A DNA stretch of 64,000 nucleotides from Oscillospiraceae bacterium (lineage in GTDB: Bacteria; Bacillota; Clostridia; Oscillospirales; UBA929). Each line of letters starts with the position of its first letter. The first letter of the stretch is position 1. The position numbers and the translations under genes are program-made. Below are positions 60,939 to 64,000 of the stretch, in pieces. The notes below the pieces were generated by a model. That model saw only the letters and a list, made by a program, of their open reading frames with translations. It was not told where the DNA came from and searched no databases. The DNA lies in the NCBI GenBank assembly GCA_031265355.1, contig JAISCT010000060.1, positions 56,389 through 120,388 on the forward strand. The letters run 5' to 3'.

Positions 60939-61634
60939 CTAACCCATACACTCGCGGACACGGTCCAAATATTTTCGGCTCACGGGAATCTCAGTCCCGT
61001 CTTTCAAAGAGACGTGGTCGTCAAAGGTGATGAAGATATGCGCCATGTTGATCAAGTACGACTGGTGCGTACGGACAAACCGCTCCCGTGTCAGCTTTTC
61101 TTCTTCGTCGGACAACTTGCCAATGTAGTAAAATTCTCCCTCTAGGGTGACCGCGCGTATATAATGTCCGTCGCTTGCCAAGTAGAAAATGTTGGACAGC
61201 GGGATGGTTTTGTCTCCGCCGCCTTTGAGATGAATGGTGTAGACGGACGTTTGCCTGTGGGCAAGCAACACTTGCAGCCGCGCCAACGTTGTGTCAAAAT
61301 TCACTTGCGACACGGGTTTTACCAAGTAATCCGACGCCGTAACGGAAAAAGACTGTGCCATATATTCCTCCAAGTATGTAATAAACACCACCAACACGTC
61401 CAAATCCAAAGTCCGAATCCGCTGCGCCACTTCAAAGCCGTCCATCTCGGGCATGGAGACGTCCAAAAATACGATGTCAAATCTTCCCATTGCAAGGTGA
61501 CGGCAGAACTCCTCCCCGGACAGATATGTCTTTATTTTCAAAGGCAAATCGTCCTGTCGTTTTGCGTAATCGGTGAGAAGGCCACGTAGATCTTCGACAC
61601 ACCGTGCTTCGTCGTCACAAATGGCAACACGCAT
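60939..61634 (-). CDS. LytTR-family response regulator (AgrA-like)
   Basis: A 231-residue regulator with an N-terminal receiver domain (CDDE near 7-9, phosphoacceptor Asp58 in FLDVSMPEMDG, SDYLVKPVS with the conserved Lys). The C-terminal LytTR DNA-binding domain (about 130-228) shows FYLASDGHYIRAVT, FVRTHQSYLIN and IPVSRKYL. GGAGCGAG lies just before the ATG. With the kinase it forms a two-component pair of the peptide quorum-sensing type. The DNA just upstream is occupied by an IS110 remnant, so its original promoter may be lost. Confidence 0.88.
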   Translation of the reverse strand: MRVAICDDEARCVEDLRGLLTDYAKRQDDLPLKIKTYLSGEEFCRHLAMGRFDIVFLDVSMPEMDGFEVAQRIRTLDLDVLVVFITYLEEYMAQSFSVTASDYLVKPVSQVNFDTTLARLQVLLAHRQTSVYTIHLKGGGDKTIPLSNIFYLASDGHYIRAVTLEGEFYYIGKLSDEEEKLTRERFVRTHQSYLINMAHIFITFDDHVSLKDGTEIPVSRKYLDRVRECMG

Positions 61635-61690
61635 GCAGCTCGCTCCCTTCGCTTTTGTGGCATGGGTATTATATACATTTTCGTGTCAAT

Positions 61691-61861
61691 TACATCCTTG
61701 AACCGACCTACCGCTTCGTTCTTTCCCATCCCAAGTGCGTCAAGGCCATCAAGGGCAAGAAAACCGACAAGCGGGACGCCAAGTGGATATCCAACATCTT
61801 CAAGCACGATCTACTCGGCGGGAGCTTTATCCCGCAGAAAAGTCAATTACTTGATTTCAAA
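61691..61861 (+). pseudogene. IS110-family transposase fragment (N-terminal part)
   Basis: About 57 residues, including HPKCVKAIKGKKTDKRDAKW and SNIFKHDLLGGSFIPQKS. This is the DEDD-domain region of IS110 transposases (KTDKKDxxWIxxLxxHxL). It has no start and no remainder. It lies between the response regulator and the small membrane protein gene. Confidence 0.7.
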
Positions 61862-61894
61862 GATTCCAAGTCCTTCTTGGTCAGAAAAGGATGT

Positions 61895-62212
61895 TTAACA
61901 AGTATTGATACCAAACTTGTTAAGGCGAATACGCCAATCGATATGTTTGAGATCACATGACTCGATACACCACACATATACAATACCGCAAGCGTAAGCA
62001 TTGCGGTCGCAAACAATCCTGTTAAGACGCTTGCTTTTTTTTAATGAATTGTTACACAGTAACGCCGGATTTTCTGCTGCAATGCGCCTGAGCCGGACAG
62101 TAGCGACAAGTGTGAATGCACCATAGTATCCAGCAACAAATAGTGTAGCAACTGTGCAAACCAATCGCACCATTGTCTCTACAAACCACATCAATGTAAT
62201 ATAATTAATCAT
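61895..62212 (-). CDS. Small membrane protein of unknown function
   Basis: A 105-residue protein with a strong ribosome binding site (AGGAGGGAGG, about 8 bases before the ATG). It has a hydrophobic N-terminal half (VRLVCTVATLFVAGYYGAFT) and a basic, Cys-containing tail (five Cys in the last 55 residues). The C-terminus runs towards the IS110 remnant and may be altered. Position ahead of AgrA/AgrC-like genes suggests an accessory or signal-peptide role, but no AgrD or AgrB features are present. Confidence 0.5.
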   Translation of the reverse strand: MINYITLMWFVETMVRLVCTVATLFVAGYYGAFTLVATVRLRRIAAENPALLCNNSLKKSKRLNRIVCDRNAYACGIVYVWCIESCDLKHIDWRIRLNKFGINTC

Positions 62213-62242
62213 ATTTCCTCCCTCCTTTCAAAAGCAAAGATA

Positions 62243-62279
62243 TACCAACACATCAGTATGTACTACTGATGTGTTGGTA
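62243..62279. terminator. Perfect 16-bp-stem hairpin between the small genes
   Basis: TACCAACACATCAGTA (62243-62258) is exactly mirrored at 62264-62279 around TGTAC. It lies between the two small minus-strand genes and could attenuate read-through. No long T run follows. Confidence 0.55.
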
Positions 62280-62324
62280 ATTAGATGGAATCTTGGCTAC
62301 CGCTTCGTACAGCACATTATTTTT

Positions 62325-62645
62325 TTAAAAATGCATATTATCAGTAGCGTAGTAGCAATCGTCAATTGCCATCATACAATTGTTGTTTTGATTAGCGACT
62401 TCTCTTCCCGCGGTCGCAGCTGTACCTGTCAGTGATGCTGTAGAAATAAGAGCTGCAATTGCAGCAGCTGACAAGATGCCTGCCGATGCGACTGCCATTC
62501 CCGACAATATTCCAGCGAAGAGCGCAGAAACACCTGCAGTTGTTGTTTTTGATGCGAACGAAGTTTCTAAGACTGCCAGTGTGTGTACCGAATCCTTAAA
62601 CGCATTCGCTTGAGTCACATTTGAGCTGTTTTCCCATATTTTCAA
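62325..62645 (-). CDS. Small hydrophobic protein with C-terminal Cys pair, 5' end cut by IS3
   Basis: A 106-residue frame. The middle is a Gly/Ala-rich double hydrophobic stretch (GVSALFAGILSGMAVASAGI, then LSAAAIAALISTASLTGTAA) and the end is NNNCMMAIDDCYYATDNMHF. No proper start exists (the first codon is a TTG without binding site) and it abuts the IS3 remnant, so the N-terminus is probably lost. The pattern suggests a membrane-active or exported peptide precursor; this is inference only. Confidence 0.4.
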   Translation of the reverse strand: MKIWENSSNVTQANAFKDSVHTLAVLETSFASKTTTAGVSALFAGILSGMAVASAGILSAAAIAALISTASLTGTAATAGREVANQNNNCMMAIDDCYYATDNMHF

Positions 62646-62887
62646 CTAATAAGTCCCAGAAGTACCGTCAAGTTTCGGGCGAATCAGTTTGCGCCCGGCG
62701 ATAAGACCATCCTGCTCGCGCAACAACCGTCGTAGCTTTCGTACCCCGGCACAGGGCATTTGCGTGTGCCAGTAATCAAGCCGCTTCTTGATCTGTTCTG
62801 CGCGCTCCAGCGCTTCTGGATCCGGTGTGCGCTCCTTCTGTAGGCTGTCCAGCGCCCTACGCCCAGCAGCTCGCACCGGCGCTTCAT
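62646..62887 (-). pseudogene. IS3-family orfB remnant
   Basis: The first residues of OrfB (MKRRCELLGVGR) and, after a frameshift, EALERAEQIKKRLDYWHTQM then PCAGVRKLRRLLREQDGL, stopping at the edge of the next gene. The rve integrase domain with its DDE residues is absent. Confidence 0.7.
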
Positions 62888-62912
62888 CGTCAGACCATAT
62901 GATTCATCCTGG

Positions 62913-63233
62913 TCAAAGGAACCTCCTGTTCGCTTCGGTTTTGGCTCGTACTGCCAGCAAAAAGTCGCGTTCCATTGTCAACTGGCCTACTGTCTTGAGC
63001 AACCTGTCCTTCTCCGCCATTGCCGCCTGTTCGGCCTTCTGCCGAGCTTTCTCGGCACTCGGTCCCTCAAACACACCCGGCGCCTTTGCCAAAAACTCCC
63101 TCTTCCATGTCGCCAGTTGGTTCGGGTTGATTTCATGCTCTGCTGCGATCTCTCCCAGTGTCCGTGCCTCCCGCAGCACCTCAAGCACTACCTTTACTTT
63201 GTATTCGCTTGTGAACTTCCGCTTCCGTCCCAT
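62913..63233 (-). CDS. IS3-family transposase OrfA
   Basis: A 106-residue helix-turn-helix protein with RKRKFTSEYKVKVVLEVLRE, HEINPNQLATWKREFLAKAP and a leucine-rich coiled coil ending in LTMERDFL. This is the DNA-binding OrfA of IS3 elements, which binds the terminal repeats. The frame is intact, with AGGTG just upstream, but OrfB is truncated, so the element cannot move by itself. Confidence 0.85.
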   Translation of the reverse strand: MGRKRKFTSEYKVKVVLEVLREARTLGEIAAEHEINPNQLATWKREFLAKAPGVFEGPSAEKARQKAEQAAMAEKDRLLKTVGQLTMERDFLLAVRAKTEANRRFL

Positions 63234-63401
63234 CTGTGTGCACCTGCCTTCCTCTTGTCTCTTTTAGTCTATCAGGTCCACACTCCGTTTTCAAATTTTC
63301 TGTCGTTCCCTATGGGGACATTATACAAAATCGCAAGTCCATCATTGACGACAGAATGGTCAAACTGGTCGTCGATTGCGAACTGTGTTGAGGTGAACAT
63401 G

Positions 63402-63671
63402 ATGAGTCAGAATGTGATGATCCCTCTGAAGTTCGTGGACACGATGATTGAACTGCTGGGGCACTGGGATATTTCCAAGCATCCGCCTGTCATCCGCTAC
63501 AATTACGACGATGTCCTCTGTGCGCTGAAAATGAAAAAGTGGAAGTGCGAACTCCATGACGCATATTCCAAAATTATCCAGGCCTATGACCAGCAGACCA
63601 GAGACGAGGCCAGAATCTACTACCTGAGGCTAAAAAATCGGTTCGTTTATGAGAAGCACAGCCATCTCTAA
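63402..63671 (+). CDS. Small mobile-element-type hypothetical protein
   Basis: An 89-residue helical protein (MIPLKFVDTMIELLGHWDIS, then ALKMKKWKCELHDAYSKIIQ) of a kind common in clostridial integrative elements, sometimes annotated complexin-2 without functional support. GAGGTGA lies 5 bases before the ATG at 63402. No function can be given. Neighbouring IS3 and ABC permease fragments fit an element border. Confidence 0.55.
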   Translation: MSQNVMIPLKFVDTMIELLGHWDISKHPPVIRYNYDDVLCALKMKKWKCELHDAYSKIIQAYDQQTRDEARIYYLRLKNRFVYEKHSHL

Positions 63672-63694
63672 ACTATCTTTCTCTGGCTACCATT

Positions 63695-63720
63695 GCCCAC
63701 CCGCGTGTACGCGGGTGGGC
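63695..63720. repeat. Perfect 12-bp-stem GC hairpin
   Basis: GCCCACCCGCGT (63695-63706) is mirrored at 63709-63720 around GT. It follows the small gene and may be its terminator, though no T run follows. The stretch 63721-63829 shows nothing else. Confidence 0.5.
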
Positions 63721-63829
63721 TCCTCTCTGCAGTTTCTCCTTGGCCCCCTCACTTAGTGGGCACTGCTTTCGACTATTCGTGGGCAACTTGCTCCGGCTGT
63801 TGACGGGCACTTAGCTTCGGCGGCTACAA

Positions 63830-64000
63830 TTAGCGTTTGACATCCCGAACCGTAAAGATTGCACACATCAACCCGATCACGAAAACGACAACAGTATAGA
63901 CAAGATAGGGTGCGAGAGACTCCATGTGCTGACTGTTTTCATAGAAATTGAACGCGCCGCTCAGTGTATAGCGCTTTATGAGGTCGATCCCCAATAAACT
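63830..64000 (-). CDS. Probable ABC-2 type permease, 3' end only
   Basis: The minus-strand frame is open from the window edge to TAA at 63830 and encodes 56 residues. A polar extracytoplasmic segment (FNFYENSQHMESLAPY) is followed by a last membrane helix (LVYTVVVFVIGLMCAIF) and a short basic tail TVRDVKR. This is the usual end of ABC-2 permeases of peptide-export type. The assignment rests on this tail only. Confidence 0.4.
   Translation of the reverse strand, partial: SLLGIDLIKRYTLSGAFNFYENSQHMESLAPYLVYTVVVFVIGLMCAIFTVRDVKR

Noticed and set aside
62646..63300. Complete IS3 insertion sequence
   Set aside because: OrfB is frameshifted and lacks the integrase domain, and no matching terminal repeats could be paired.

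Overview
The window looks like a chromosomal segment of a GC-rich, Gram-positive, anaerobic clostridium, probably in or near the Oscillospiraceae. The grounds are the redox regulator Rex, Gram-positive style SLH and dockerin surface proteins, DacF, AgrC/AgrA-like LytTR signalling, strong AGGAGG ribosome binding sites and consensus sigma-A promoters. The core is GC-rich. AT-rich islands with broken genes lie at about 4-5, 10.4-16.8, 35.4-36.8, 55.8-59.3 and 61.6-63.4 kb and are probably acquired or decaying DNA.

Layout. 0-3.6 kb: end of a DUF454 gene and a CydDC-type ABC exporter. 3.7-5 kb: an Flp1-like pilin and a leucine-rich-repeat remnant between two copies of an imperfect 190-bp repeat. 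5-8.9 kb (minus): isocitrate dehydrogenase, rex and an orphan type II topoisomerase B subunit in one operon. 9.1-10.5 kb: an AlbA_2/Schlafen-type regulator whose promoter spacer is a dyad. 10.8-13.2 kb: a BlaI/BlaR1-like pair whose sensor carries a degenerate M23 domain. 13.2-16.5 kb: transposase remnants around a secreted DNRLRE protein. 16.9-20.2 kb: a DUF554 protein, a membrane-anchored cohesin-like protein with a heptanucleotide repeat in its export region, and a beta-helix/dockerin protein. 20.4-24.2 kb: dacF, fliD, fliS and a FlgN/FliT-like chaperone.

24.2-35.3 kb: rpiB, a rhomboid pseudoprotease, thpR, an S-layer amidohydrolase, a thiI-cinA-hydrolase-thioesterase operon, acpP, rsmI, and a queuosine-salvage pair (yhhQ plus a QueL-like radical SAM protein). 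36.6-45.1 kb: a complete arginine cluster argG-H-C-J-B-D-F, with ARG boxes upstream and a long hairpin terminator downstream. It converts glutamate, via acetylated intermediates and ornithine, to argininosuccinate and arginine; only the first acetylation is left to bifunctional ArgJ. 45.3-52.7 kb: a secreted M28 peptidase and a 1751-residue GH127-type arabinofuranosidase, which end in a related C-terminal module. 53-55.8 kb: two NCS2 nucleobase permeases.

55.8-59.25 kb is the most striking structure. A 3.4-kb segment sits exactly at the 3' end of the second permease gene, bounded by a 35-bp direct repeat of that gene's end and by short terminal inverted repeats. Near each end is a perfect 28-bp-stem palindrome. 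It separates the permease from its apparent native terminator and carries a PadR-controlled iron-sulfur membrane protein plus several broken genes. 59.5-62.6 kb: an AgrC/AgrA-like two-component system preceded by small membrane-peptide genes, cut by IS110 and IS3 remnants. The window ends in a mobile-element type small protein and the 3' end of a probable ABC permease. A 73-bp two-hairpin repeat occurs twice, perfectly conserved and inverted, at 24.3 and 40.5 kb.
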